This document shows positions 38,447-49,930 of a DNA stretch of 64,000 nt, piece after piece (position 1 is the stretch's first letter; each line of letters starts with the position of its first letter). Both the position numbers and the translations under genes were made by a program. Location of the stretch: the NCBI GenBank assembly GCA_002197995.1, contig NGZR01000004.1, positions 62,001 through 126,000 on the forward strand, written 5' to 3'. This DNA comes from Gaeumannomyces sp. JS-464. Taxonomy: Eukaryota > Ascomycota > Sordariomycetes > Magnaporthales > Magnaporthaceae. Under the pieces are notes generated by a model. That model made no database searches. It was not told where the DNA came from and saw only the letters and a list, made by a program, of their open reading frames with translations.

Positions 38447-39077
38447 TGTTTCTGCCTGTTCTATGATATATATGCAGACCCGAGAGTGTAGGTTTGATGG
38501 CTGGAGCTTGAATGTAGTCGAGTGAGTCTAAGCTGTGCTAGCCTCGTGTGCAGCTTTCGGGTCGCGCGAGGTGTAAATCGGCGGTGTTTTCAAGTACGAA
38601 TGACGTCCTTCCGGGCGGGGAACAGGATCGTCGGCACGCGGCTGCGCTTGGGCGGATAGGCTGTGTGGTAGGTACGGGTTGGTTGTATCACTAGGGGATG
38701 GGCCTAACGCTGTGTTTCTCTCAGGTCCCGAGATCTGGTCCTTGGAACAGGTGCGAATCTGTCGCGAACTTCCTCACTAGCAAGACCATGAACAACGGTC
38801 GAGATGTCGCAGAATGTCGCTAGGGTCCGGGGTGCAGAAGAGAGGGGGAAGAGGCACGGAAACGGTGGTTCTTAAGAAGAGGAAAAGGAATGGACGAGAC
38901 GAGAGGGGCCAAATAAATGATGATGTAGCCTGGCAGAAGAGGGTGGGAGGACAGGGGTGCCTCGATGTGCGGGTTCCGGGAGCCTGAGCGGGCTGGAGTG
39001 GCGTCCGGCAAAAGCGAAAGACACGGGTGCATAGGCTGGAGGGTGCCGTGGTGCGGTGCGTGTGCGTAGCCTACGGT

Positions 39078-39113
<36 letters not shown>

Positions 39114-40906
39114 TCTCCAATGGAGGGCTCGGGGAACCCAAGTGAAAAGGACGCGGAGATCGACGGAAATAAAAGCGCGAGCAAAAGGCGATAACCAGCC
39201 AGGCGGATGGAGAATCCAGCAACGATAGGCGCGAGGGGTGGTCCAGGCTCGCTCGAACACAACTAGACCCACGCCAAGAGATCCCCTACGGATCCCGTAT
39301 CTGCATGCACATCCAAGACGCAGACTGGACAAGCAAGCAAAGATGGAAATGTCTTCTGATGGTGTGTCGATTTCTGCTTGGATGATGCCCGCCTGGCTCC
39401 TGTTTGACCATCGACCTCGCCCCCCACCGGGCGCTCCCGAATCAGCGAGGCGCTGGCACCAGCTTCAGCGCCAGGGCCGTGAGCACAGCGCGCCGTCCGC
39501 ACAGTAAGCCGCCGGCTCCCGCTTGTGGGTTCGCATCGCGTCACTTTTCCTAGCCGCATGTCCAGGCTCATGCACGAGAGCCGGCCATCTCCGCCCAGGA
39601 GGCGTCCCTTTGCGAGGGGAGGGGCGAGGCTCAACATACTGTACACGCCTCGGCACCGTACAAACCAAACCATCCCCGCCTTGACTCGTGGTGGCAAACC
39701 CGAGATTGAATCATGCATGTTTTTTATATGCAGGAAATCTAGTCCACAGTGTTACTTTTAATAACCCGCGGGCCTCCCCAATTTTTGGTCGAAGGAAACG
39801 AAGCAGTGAGGACTGAAAGACCGTTTGCGGCTTCTCGAGGCACGTGGGCAATCGTCATGGATCCTCCAGCTGGATCCAGGGTCAGGGCTCTCCGTTTCCA
39901 AGAATGGATTTTTCCCGAGTCTGGATGCAGCCGCTGGTGGTGCCGTGCCACAATCCCAGTCGTCTCTATCCGTGCCGGAACGATGACTCCAGCACTGACG
40001 TCAGTCATCCTGTCCCTTTACAGGGGGTGGAGAACATTGGTGGCAGACAGCGGGCGGGGCACTCTGGCAATGCTCGCCATTTCGGACATGTCATCAGCCC
40101 AGGTTGGGTATCACGCGGGTGATAGGTACTTTATTGTCTGGGATATTTGCGTTATCGTTCATGCAGGCGAACGGCCGGTTGATTCTGTCCGATCTGGATC
40201 TCTGACCTATTCGAGTGGTACAGTAGCCTGCGGCCCGAGGTCATGGACGAAGGATGGACTGAACTCTGGAACCCGCCTCATGGAAAGCTCGGAGGGGAAA
40301 AGTGTGTGCGATCTCGAGCTTGTTGGAAACCAACAAGCTTCTGACAGGGCCGGCTGAGGCGCACATACCATCTGTGGAAACCAGAGAAAGCCAAAAGAGG
40401 CAATGCATTTGGAACGGCCAAGTATCTGGGGTTAAGCCCGATACTTCGTGCTACCGGACGAATTTTGCTCAAGTTTTCTTCAAATTCGTGACGCTAAGCT
40501 GATTCCGCAGACGACTACACGGTCAGACAAAATACCTACCTAGGTAGAAGTTGATGTTTGAGTCGGGCCTAGTCGGTTCGCTATTTTGTTACGCCGACTC
40601 GGAACAAGGAGGGACACCTACGCGAGCACTATATGCATGCCGTAGTGTATGCTGTGCACTGCGAGTCTACCGTGGCGGCTAACTGCACCACGGTGGCCAC
40701 GGCCACATTCAAGGGATGTCACGAAAAGGAGCTTTGTCAAGAAAACGAGGCTATCATAGGGGTAGCAAAAGCAAAACTAGGCAACATATACCTAGGTACC
40801 TAGCTAGATGGAGTCATTCATCCCAGTGCGGCCAGCCGTGAGTGTCAACGGCGCGCAAACAGCGTGTTCTCATATCTTCATATCATCAGTACGATCCGCT
40901 CCCATT
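38447..40906. other. Intergenic between F-box and dynein light chain genes
   Basis: No gene supported. A plus-strand frame at 39749-40357 stays open for about 200 codons but has no recognisable domain and no good start context. A long A tract is listed separately. Palindromic CCTAGG motifs occur at about 40540 and 40790. Confidence 0.45.
39079..39110. repeat. 32-base A homopolymer
   Basis: Uninterrupted A run in the F-box gene promoter side. It lacks the flanking features of a retroposed tail that I could recognise. Confidence 0.9.
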
Positions 40907-41641
40907 TTATATGCCGATCCAGATCAACATGACGATGACGTCCATGCCCTTGGACTCGTCGCCCTCGTACTTGAAAGTCCACATGCCGTCCGTCTTGTCG
41001 TTCCAGTACGCGCCGGTGGCGCTGTGCATGCCGCGCCGGCCGACGTGGGGCTTGCCATCTGTGCTGGTCGCAGTCGAGGTCGCCTCTTCCGAGGCCGCGG
41101 TACCGCCGGCGGGCTTGTTGAGTTTCGAGGTCGGCACCAGGTGCTGGACGATGGTGCTGTTGACGGCGAACTTGAACGGCGGGTTGCTGCTGCCCGAGGG
41201 CTGCGACTCGGCAATCACGGCCTTGAGTATCGAGTTCTGTGTAGCATGGCGCCCGGTGAGGCATTGAAGTCGTCAGTATCTACCCGGAGTATGCTGGTGG
41301 GGTAGATGCCCAGTGGCTGATCCCGAAGGGCGGTGAGGCACGCACGATGATCTGTGAGTTCCACTGCTCGGTCTTCGCATGGTCGTAGAACTCGGCGCTA
41401 CCGATAGCGTCATGGCAGGCCTAGTGCACAATGCTGTCAGTGTCGTCTGAGCGGGCGCATAGGCAGGGGTCCCAGAGGAGGTCGTGGGCGAGGGGATATT
41501 ACGTCGTTTGCGATTTGCTTCAGGCGGTTGGTGGGGATGGGCTACTCGGAATCGTGTCAGCCTCGTCCAGCGTCAAACCCAAAGAATCTTCTGCGGGGGA
41601 ATCAGTCGGGAAATCCATACGGGTGGGCCCTGGGCAGCCAT
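40907..41641 (-). CDS. Tctex1-type dynein light chain
   Basis: Exons (minus) 41641-41621, 41541-41503, 41420-41346 and 41236-40907 give 154 residues; all introns are 79-109 nt with GT-AG ends and the phases agree. Reads in order: TNRLKQIAND, CHDAIGSAEFYDHAKTEQWN, SQIINSILKAVIAES, FKFAVNSTIVQHLVP, GRRGMHSATGAYWNDKTDGMW and a C-terminal GMDVIVMLIWIGI. This is the whole Tctex1/DYNLT fold. Known role is a cargo-binding light chain of cytoplasmic dynein in retrograde microtubule transport. A 28-residue Ala/Ser/Thr-rich insert (KLNKPAGG to KPHVG) sits in the loop before GRRGMHSATG. The first exon encodes only seven residues, so gene finders may miss it. Divergent from VTC1, 0.9 kb away. Confidence 0.88.
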
Positions 41642-41764
41642 GGTGACGATAGAGCAAAAAGCTTGGTTTGTGGAATCTGAAGGTTTTCTGGGGACGTGAC
41701 TGCTCTTTGGGGGTTAGAAGAAGCTTTGTAGATGAGATATCGTGTTCTGCGGCAGGAAACCGAG

Positions 41765-42085
41765 CACGTGGAAACGTTGCTGGATTTGGATAAAGTGGTG
41801 CCTTACTTGCCGGAAGACAGGAGTGTCGTGTGGGCAGTACGGCGAACGTTGGGTCTCGGGCGAGGCTGAGGTCGGATTTTCGAATCGCGGCTTCCTCAGC
41901 CGAAGCGCACGCGATGCAAAGTCAACAAACATTAGAGGGACGGCTCTTCCTTGGAGCAGGGCCCGTGCGCTCGGTCCAGATCCAGCGAGCCCCAATGCGC
42001 GGGCATGCGCATGCGAGACGCGGCACGGCACAGGGGGTGGGGCACGTGAGCTGCCTGACTATCGACCAATCAAACCGCCCACGTG
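41765..42085. promoter_or_regulatory. Three CACGTG sites and a CCAAT box in the DYNLT-VTC1 divergent promoter
   Basis: CACGTG occurs at 41765-41770, 42043-42048 and 42080-42085, with a CCAAT pentamer at 42066-42070 between the last two. CACGTG is the core site of Pho4 in yeast and of NUC-1 in Neurospora, and VTC genes are phosphate-regulated in yeast. Regulation of this VTC1 by phosphate is an inference from site and gene identity. Confidence 0.45.
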
Positions 42086-42552
42086 CCTCTCTGCCAAAGT
42101 GAGCAGTGGCGGCAGTGGGCAAGCTTGATGAGCAGGGATCGTGAGGGTGCCGACGGGCACCCGCGATTGACCAGTGAGGAAGAGCTTTTCGGCCCAAGTG
42201 GAGGCGACACACGGTCGTGCAGAGCAGGGCAACGGTTGTATCTTGGGTCAAAGCAATTGCCTCAGGTTCACGTCGATTGCTTGTAGCTTTCCACCTGGAC
42301 AAAACAAACGTGGACAGCTGTTTGTGAAGGCGAAAACACGCTCGCTACTCTCGAACGTTTACTGGCATCAGAACCGCCGCGCCCATCGCCGAAACATCAG
42401 CACCAACCGACGGAGCAGCAGGCCGCCCGTCCATCCACTTAGCAAACGACGCTCTTTTCGACAATTTCTTTACTTTTTTTGTATACCGTTTGTCCATCCC
42501 ATCTTCCATTCTCCTCGACCTTTTTTTTCGTACCACAGCATCCATCAATACA

Positions 42553-43018
42553 ATGTCGAGCCAGCCGCTTTTGCAGACGGCGCCGGGTAAGTGCAGCGAC
42601 AGCTAAGAAAACCTGCGTCCCGCGCGCCATGGACATCCGAATTGACGTTTTGAGAAAACCAACCTAGGCAAGCGCATCGCCCTTCCCACCCGCGTCGAGC
42701 CGAAGGTCTTCTTTGCCAACGAGCGCACATTCCTGTCGTGGCTCAACTTCACCGTGGTCCTCGGCGCCCTCGCCATCGGCATGCTGAACTTTGGTGACCG
42801 GCCGGCCTTCATCTCGTCTTTCTTCTTCACCTTCGTCGCCATGGGCGACAATGATATACGCACTCGCCACATACCATTGGCGAGCAAGGTCGATCCGCAG
42901 GAGGGGCCAGGGCGGTTTCGACGATAGGGTTGGCCCCACCCTGCTGGCCATCGTCCTGCTTCTGGCCGTCATCGTCAACTTCGTGCTGCGCATTTCTTAC
43001 AACTCGAAGCAGCCCTGA
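42553..43018 (+). CDS. VTC1: Vacuolar transporter chaperone subunit Vtc1, one frameshift
   Basis: Small integral membrane subunit of the VTC complex that makes polyphosphate and moves it into the vacuole. Exons 42553-42586 and 42668-43018 (donor GTAAGT, acceptor CTAG) read [29 protein letters not shown] and three hydrophobic helices, including [26 protein letters not shown] and the last helix [16 protein letters not shown]. The expected product is about 127 residues, normal for Vtc1. Reading as printed, the frame breaks at the GGG at 42843-42845: dropping one G joins FTFVAM to [12 protein letters not shown]. With the printed sequence the protein would lose its last two helices. Because everything else is perfectly conserved, an assembly indel is the simplest reading. 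CACGTG sites lie in the upstream region. Confidence 0.88.
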
Positions 43019-43647
43019 TTGTCTTGCGAACTATTGAAGCGAGGCGCTCTCTGGGATCCGCCGCCACCTCAAGTTGGATACATGCACTCGTGGCGAATCA
43101 CTGCGGTTCAGCGCGGTATCAAAGCGGCCAGGACACCCTACAGTCGGCGGTTCCCTGGTTGGAATGTCTGACCCGTACTGCTTCGGGGTAGACAACCGTG
43201 GTTCTATCGCGACTTGTTTATGACGTGTCGTCAAGCGGAGAATTCATGCGCCATGTTTTGCCAGTGGTTCAAACCTGAAGGGTTGAGGACGGGCCATGAG
43301 GAGAAACGAAAAGGTGTGCGAAAGCGAGAAATAGGTGGAGGGGAACATGGTTATTTCCGCTGACCAATGGGCCAGATGAGATGCCAGTTATGTGGTAAGA
43401 GTAGGATAGGGTATCATTATGTCTATAACATGTCAACGTAAAAGAGTATTACCAGTGTAGCCAACGCCAGAGCGCCTTGATTATCCCTTCCACTTTATCA
43501 GCCCATATGCGTGAGCACCAAAAGTCCCATATCTGACGCAGTGCGAAATCTTGCTTGGGAGGGATTCTGGCCGATATGGGGTGTCGCCATATGCCTCGAT
43601 CGGCTGAACAAAACCTTCTCTTTACACATTTCGCAGAATGTCTCGAC
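43019..43647. other. Convergent intergenic spacer
   Basis: 3' flanks of VTC1 and the Alba-domain gene. No gene, tRNA or repeat seen. Confidence 0.55.
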
Positions 43648-44376
43648 TCAACTATCCATATTGCCGCCTGCGTTGTTGGTCAATCGAGTCGAGTTCGACT
43701 GCGCGGTTATGAAACTCTTCGCGCGAAGCTCGAGTATCGGAACACGGGAGAGGAAGATGCTCATGTACAGAGCTTGACCGGACTTTGGCTGCCCGAGAAC
43801 CGCGCGCTCGAACACCGATGGCGCAGACTCGGCAGGTGAGGCGTCGAAGCAAGCGTCGCGGCCCCTGTCGCCCTGGCCCCGTGAGGCCTGCTCGTTGGTC
43901 CGATGAGCCCCCAGCACGACCGTCTCTTCAATAACTGTATCTTCCTCGGGCAGTCTAGCCTCAACCTCGTAGACCCTGTTGTACTGGTACCACTTCTGGC
44001 CGCCGTCGTGAATCCTTCGGCGTACGAGCTCGGTGACCGACACCATCTTGGCGGCGTCCCGGGACCTTGCGTGCATGAGGACGACGCCTGGCAGCACGGC
44101 CATGTCGACGGGGTGGAAGCGGCCGAGGTGTGCGAGGATCTGATCGATGCGCTTGGCGATGCTCGTCGACGAGATCACGGAGAAGGTGGCGACGTCGTAC
44201 TTGGGGCGGAGCTCCATCAGGATGGACTCGTGGGGTTCGGATGGAAGGCCTGGCGTCGGCTGCGAGCCGGCATTGCCAATCCGCTGTCTCTTGTTGGCGG
44301 CATCGGGGCCGGGCTGCGAATTGAGCTTCCGCTTGGCCAGGCCCGGCATGGTCGACGGCAAGACAGACATGGCCAT
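43648..44376 (-). CDS. Alba-domain DNA/RNA-binding protein
   Basis: Single-exon frame of 242 residues from the chosen start. After a basic N-terminus with KRQRI, an Alba fold is readable: DVATFSVISSTSIAKRIDQI (first strand and helix), VVLMHARSRDAAKMVSVTEL, then RIHDGGQKWYQYNRVYEVE. Alba-like proteins include the Rpp20/Rpp25 subunits of RNase P/MRP and other RNA- or DNA-binding proteins; which one this matches cannot be decided. The C-terminal 90 residues are polar and not recognised. The start at 44376 (MAMS) is chosen because the in-frame upstream extension to 44517 does not look like protein; the ATG at 44370 is an alternative. Confidence 0.62.
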   Translation of the reverse strand: MAMSVLPSTMPGLAKRKLNSQPGPDAANKRQRIGNAGSQPTPGLPSEPHESILMELRPKYDVATFSVISSTSIAKRIDQILAHLGRFHPVDMAVLPGVVLMHARSRDAAKMVSVTELVRRRIHDGGQKWYQYNRVYEVEARLPEEDTVIEETVVLGAHRTNEQASRGQGDRGRDACFDASPAESAPSVFERAVLGQPKSGQALYMSIFLSRVPILELRAKSFITAQSNSTRLTNNAGGNMDS

Positions 44377-47300
44377 CGCCTCGGTGCGGGTTCGCCCGGT
44401 GTCCAGGTGGAGGAGTACTCGACGTTGAGAAAAATGCACAGCAGGGCGTGGCGTTTCACAGATTGGAAATTCGTGGGTTCCGTCTTCTTGGAAACCGCGT
44501 CTCCCGAGCAGAGACACAGATATCCCGAGGGCTGAAGGGCACCTCCGACAGAAGGAGAATTTTCAGCCCTCCATCAATCCTGTGGGAATTTGGAAAGAGT
44601 GAAGGAGGGTCGTCCAAGTTAGGCAGGCCCGGGCGTCGTGGCAGTGGCGCGGCGGGGGACGGACAGCGGCTGCCTGAGGCTATCGATAAGCGAGAAAATT
44701 CCTGGGGCTGGAAAGCCCGCGATGGAACCCGAACGGCGCCCGACGCGACAGCCTCCGCATTACGTGCCTCTCCGTCCTTCTGCCATGCCCGGTATATTTC
44801 CTGTGGTCGGGCGATTGATCACAGTCCCGTCCGGCACGTTCTCCCGCTTCGTCACAGATCGTTGCCAACGTTTTCTAGGAGCGAACTTCAAACTCACGTC
44901 GAGGCCACTATTGGACCTACCAGGTGCCTCCCTTATGAGCTACTCTTACGTTGCACGAAGGGGCACCAGGCTACCTACATTTCAAGGTGCTTGTGTGATA
45001 ACGCAAATGTGCTTGACTTGCATTATCGATAGAAAGTTCGATATCGGCTAGCTTCCCGGGCGGCCCAAATATTGGGTGGTCCATACGCTGACTGCTATCG
45101 GATCCCTCCCTGTTCCTATTACTTCGCTCTTGGTGCCTGCGTATGCAAATCCTTGGACCCTTGTCCCCTATCGGAAACATCTCGAGAAACCAGCCAATAA
45201 TGTGCGGTCAAATGCGCCAAGTCTTGCTTCTTTGATCGCGAAACACGGGGGCCGTCAAGGGCACAGGCCACCCCAGGCGATGTTATTGGAACCTGCAGAC
45301 ACTGACTGTACTGTGCACTGGATCTTGGTGTGACGGTCATGCAGTAGGGCCGACGAGGCCGAGATGTTTCCCGCTTGACTCAGCCTGTTCTTCAAAGGTT
45401 CGCTGCGTGAAAGATTCCACATTGAGGGAGTGTCATGCGTACTGATGCTATTGGTGTCGGACGGCCATCGCCCAAGCAAACCCATTTATCCACCTACTAA
45501 TACTTACGGGGGACATCCATACACGAGCAGCCCAACAAACTCTTGGGATATCACGGTTGTCAGGCTGCCGCTCCAGCCGGGGCGTGGTGTTGTGGCGGGC
45601 GCACGGCCCCAACTGACCAAGGCACTGGCGCTCTCTGGACAAGGGATTCTGGACCAAACAAGGACGGAGACTGACTCTCGTTTCTTGGATGGAGGGCTAG
45701 GGTGTTAGGATTCACGCAGAGGGACGTTGCCGCACGATAAGGAGGCGACCCTGGTGACTGAGCATCACAGAGAATTGCTGTAGCAGTCGGCAACGCTAAT
45801 CGGAGCCCCTTTTACCTGAAGTTATCTTGTAGGGCAACATGGACAGGTAGCAAATCCAAGCATCCAAGGCAACCTCGGTTGGCGAGACTGCATGACTGGT
45901 ATCGCATATTGTGCCGAGGACAGGTGCGCATTTCCTGACCTTGCCTCGTCTCTGCAATCTAGCCTGGTCCATGTCGAGACGGGCTGCCGAGAAATTAGTT
46001 GCGGCCTCGGGGCACAGAGGGTGCCACCTCCACAAATTCATTCCACTGGCCGCAGACGTGCTACCCACACCATCGCAGCCAGCAAGGGCCGGACTGGAGT
46101 CTAGCGTGATCTCTCCACCGAGGGCCTCGTGCTGGGAATTTGGATTTGGGAGCCAACGAGCCTGAACGCGCCGATTCCCCAGCTCGCACTCTCCATGCCA
46201 TAGGCGACGAGGGGGGGATTCTTACTGGCCATGCGCCCAGCAGCCTAAGCAAACCAGGCAGCCCCTATTCCCTCACCCAAAGTCGATCCTTCCACCTCCG
46301 GCTATCACCACTGCGGCTGGTTTTCCCTCCTCTCCCTTCCTCTTTCATTCCCTCCACCTCTGCCCAACATCGCAAGGAGCCAACAACCTCGCTTCTTTGT
46401 GTCGCATCCCTCACATACCAGACAAAAAAAAAATACGGGCGCAACAAGTCCAAGAAACGCCCAGCGCACCACTGTCGCCCCTTCATATGTTCTTTGGAGC
46501 GCACGTCATTCCTTCCGATCACCGTCTCGTCAGTAGTTGGGCCTGCGCGCATCTATTTTCATCGCTGCATGCACAGAGCCTGGCCGCCGGGCGAGGGAGC
46601 CAGACTCCAAAATAAGGGCATTTATTCACGTTCCCTGGCGACTGATTGAGGGTGGTCCGGGCTGGAGCCTTCTCGAATTGCGCTGCGCAGCCAGGACGGT
46701 CCCACTCCTTCTGGTGATTGATTGCTTACCAGCCCAGCACGGCTTTGCACGGGTAAGACAGATCCCCCAATCAAGGCTCCACCCACACCCACCCACTTTG
46801 CGCATGCTCGTTGGCTGCTTCCCACTTTGCCCACCCTGTCACTGCGCCCACGCACGCCCGCCCACAAGCCAACCCCCGTTCTCTTGCATTTCCGTTTTTG
46901 CCTCTCTCCAGGCATTCCAAACACTCTCGCGCTCCCGCCCCCTTTCCCAGGAGACCGACAAAGCCCACCTGCACCCAACTCCTGTCTGCCTGTGCACCCC
47001 GTCAATCGCCCACTCAAACCGCAACAAAAAAAAATTTCTAACCACAGCAGCGACAGAACGGGCAGAAACCTTTTCTCTCGCCCCTTTTTCTCTTCGCGCC
47101 CTCCTTTTTCTTTTTGCGCTGCGCAACAAACTTTGTACAATTTTCCCTTACAACCCTTTTAATACCTGTCGCTGCGTCGCCGAGGCTTTCGCTAGCTCTC
47201 GCGCTTTTTGAGGAGAAAGACCGAGGACAGCGAGCACTGTGTCGCCGTGTTTGCGCCTCCGCGCGGCTTTTGCCTTTTCGCCCCGTCGGACTGACCCCAT

Positions 47301-47668
47301 CCATAATCGCTTGGTTCTGGGGCGGCCACATCATCGCTGCCTGCAGTCACTCCCCCTCGCCCGCCACCATCACCCAAATCGCCCGGCTTCTTCCTCGCAT
47401 CGTCTGTGGCTGCCCTCGTGGTTACGTCAGCGACTGCCTGGACAAGCGCGCATTCGAGCGACCGACTTTACGTCGTCGCATCACACCGTTATCACCTGCA
47501 CCTTACTTGCACCTCACTCCTTTATCATTCCCAACTAAGGTGTGCTTCACCACCACACGCGCCTCCGCCACAACCACCAACTCAAAGCTGGTGACGATAT
47601 CATCACAAATCGTCGGGCCCTTGTTGGAGCCATCACTGTGAGCCACGCAGCCACTATCCGGCTCACTG
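44377..47668. other. Divergent intergenic region
   Basis: Separates the Alba-domain gene from the AHC1-type gene. From about 46260 to 47660 the plus strand is strongly C/T-rich, as expected for promoter and leader of the AHC1-type gene. No gene supported. Confidence 0.5.
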
Positions 47669-49672
47669 ATGTTTCGATTCTGGGGTACCGACTCGAGGGG
47701 AAGTGAAAAGACTGTCGAAGCGACGCTGCCCATGCCGCTGTTCGCGAAGCCAGTCCAAGCCTTCCTAGAGACATCGTCAAGAGCGGCTTTGCACTCTGGG
47801 CACACTTTGAAGAGGAGGAGACCTAGTGTTGACGACACTCTGGTGCCAGTGCCATGGCCTGCACGGGACTCGCTGCCCCCGAAGCGCATCAAGATAGAAT
47901 CATGTCCGCCGCCACCCACGGAGGCACCGGCTCCCGCTGCTGACCGCGCCGGCCCCTGTCCGGAGCAGAGGCCAGCTCCCGTCTCGGCCCCAGAGCCTGC
48001 CCTGGGACCGGCGCCCCGGGCAGAACCGGCGATGGAGCGTGCCAAGGATGTCATCCAGTTCCAGCTCGGCCTCGAGATTTTGTACAAGCATGACGAACTG
48101 CGTTTGATTAATCAAGAGCTGGCAAAATGCCAGGTAGCCTTGGAGCAGCTGCGCAGGTGTCACCTCATTCCCTATCCGGTCACGTGCCCCACTCCAGACC
48201 AAATGTTGGAGATAAGCAGCGGCAAGGGCCCTGCTATGCGCACCCGGCCCGGCGAACCCGTGCCGGAATGGGCGCCTCCCTTTGGAGTAGTCGACGGCCC
48301 CTACGCCCGACACTATGCCAAGTGGCTCATTCCCGACCCCAAGTTCGACGGTATTTTGCCAGAATGGCAGGGCTCGGGCGGCTATGCGGCCTCTTCCAGG
48401 AGTGTGGTGGAAGGTAGGACGACGAGGAACAGCGGTGACGCAGGCAACTTTGGCAAGCAGCGTCCCGCGCGCGGCACGTCCACCCACAAGCTACACGCGC
48501 TCTCCTCTGGTTATGCCCAGCCCAAGGACAAGGCAGGACCATGCGTCCTCAAGCGATCTGACGGGAAAACAGTCAAGCTTGTGTGCATCGATTGCCACAG
48601 GGAAAACTTTTCTAGCACCCAGGGCTTCATCAATCATTGTCGGATAGCACACAAGCGGGACTTCAAGAGTCACGAGGAGGCTGCGGTCCACTGCGGTCAT
48701 CCAATCGAAGTCGATGAACTCGGGAGTGCCGTGGGCGAGGAAAAGCCGGCCGCCGGGCCGGCAGGGCACTCACTTTCCAACCCCACCACCGGAGCCGTCT
48801 ACCCCTACGCTCGCGCCAATGATATTTCGGAGCAAGAGGCGTTGGCGGCTCTACAGTCCCGCGTTGAAGCTGCTTTGAGGCTGTACGAAGAGGGCAAGTC
48901 GCTTCCTTCAACGGCAGCCTCCCCGGAAGCACCGCCGGCCGTGAGGAGCGCCCCCAAGGCTGCCGCATCATCCTTTGTTGGCGCGAGTGACCTCCCCCAC
49001 CTGTCCCGCCTGCTGGAGGGCAAGAATTTCACCGGTGATCTGAACGAGCACGTGGCAGATGCAAAGACCAGGGAGGACACTCCTGAGATGTATCTCGACG
49101 GTGACTCGGATGCGGAACAGACAAGCACCTCGGTCGAGCCGGCAAGTCCCGTCAACCCCGCCACCGCTTCTCGAGGCCCTGGCGTCATGCGCATACCCGC
49201 ACGTGTTGTCATGCCGCCGTCTGCTCTCGGGCCCGACGGTCGGCCGACAAGCAGCAAGGGTTGTGCGCCGCCGCGCTTGGCGGCATTCGAGACGCCCATC
49301 GCCACCCCCATTGCAGAGCTCCCCCAGGCATCGACGTCATCGGGCCTATACGAGGATGAAATGGACGTTGATCTCAGCCCCAACACGATGGCGAGCAACA
49401 ACGCCCCATCACTGGTTAGTGACGATGGCGAGTATGACGACTCGGACGATGGATCGTCGTCGGACGCCAGCGACAACTTGGATACGGACTCGGTCACCGA
49501 GATAAAACTCGAGGACGATCATGACGTTCAGGACCAGATGACCCCGCGCGCCGTCCGTAAAGGCAACGGCGGCTCGGTCAGCCTCAAAAACGACGAGAGC
49601 AGACATGTTACGTTTGTGAGCCCCGTTCGTGGCGCTGGAAAGAATCGAAGAAGAAAACAAGTCCTCTCGTAG
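47669..49672 (+). CDS. AHC1-type C2H2 zinc-finger protein
   Basis: Intact single-exon frame of 667 residues. Around residues 295-345 lies KRSDGKTVKLVCIDC followed by FSSTQGFINHCRIAHKRDF and HEEAAVHCG, an atypical C2H2 finger. This is the zinc-finger region of Ahc1, the structural subunit of the yeast ADA histone acetyltransferase complex. An upstream helix (LEILYKHDELRLINQELAKCQVALEQL) could be a coiled coil, and PPFGVVDGPYARHYAKWLIPDP is a conserved-looking segment before the finger. The N-terminus has a KRRRP signal and a Pro/Ala-rich run. The C-terminal third is acidic and Ser-rich (DDGEYDDSDDGSSSDASD) and ends in a basic tail. Inferred nuclear chromatin protein; complex membership is not shown by sequence. 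Confidence 0.75.
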   Translation: MFRFWGTDSRGSEKTVEATLPMPLFAKPVQAFLETSSRAALHSGHTLKRRRPSVDDTLVPVPWPARDSLPPKRIKIESCPPPPTEAPAPAADRAGPCPEQRPAPVSAPEPALGPAPRAEPAMERAKDVIQFQLGLEILYKHDELRLINQELAKCQVALEQLRRCHLIPYPVTCPTPDQMLEISSGKGPAMRTRPGEPVPEWAPPFGVVDGPYARHYAKWLIPDPKFDGILPEWQGSGGYAASSRSVVEGRTTRNSGDAGNFGKQRPARGTSTHKLHALSSGYAQPKDKAGPCVLKRSDGKTVKLVCIDCHRENFSSTQGFINHCRIAHKRDFKSHEEAAVHCGHPIEVDELGSAVGEEKPAAGPAGHSLSNPTTGAVYPYARANDISEQEALAALQSRVEAALRLYEEGKSLPSTAASPEAPPAVRSAPKAAASSFVGASDLPHLSRLLEGKNFTGDLNEHVADAKTREDTPEMYLDGDSDAEQTSTSVEPASPVNPATASRGPGVMRIPARVVMPPSALGPDGRPTSSKGCAPPRLAAFETPIATPIAELPQASTSSGLYEDEMDVDLSPNTMASNNAPSLVSDDGEYDDSDDGSSSDASDNLDTDSVTEIKLEDDHDVQDQMTPRAVRKGNGGSVSLKNDESRHVTFVSPVRGAGKNRRRKQVLS

Positions 49673-49875
49673 AGTCCTGTTGGTGGATTGGCTTTGTTGT
49701 CCGAGGACACACTCTCGATGCGTCACCCATCATTCTGTTAATACACTCCTCAACCTTTCCCGGCAAGCCCCTCAATCCATTTTTTCTAGTTGACGGCGGC
49801 TTCGCATTCTGTGGTTATTGCGGTTATTGCATGCGTTTCCTGTGCCTTTTCTTGTCACCCATCACCGCTGTTTTT

Positions 49876-49930
<55 letters not shown>

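Noticed and set aside
39061..39262. A32 tract as a retroposed poly(A) tail
   Set aside because: No target-site duplication or processed coding sequence beside it could be recognised.
39749..40357. Plus-strand frame of about 200 codons
   Set aside because: Starts from a non-ATG codon, has no recognisable domain and no splice partners; kept only as a note in the intergenic entry.
43240..43290. GGTTCAAACC as a tRNA T-arm
   Set aside because: No matching acceptor, D-arm or anticodon stem could be paired around it.
47900..49497. Long minus-strand frames opposite the AHC1-type gene
   Set aside because: Shadows of a codon-biased GC-rich gene; no domains on that strand.
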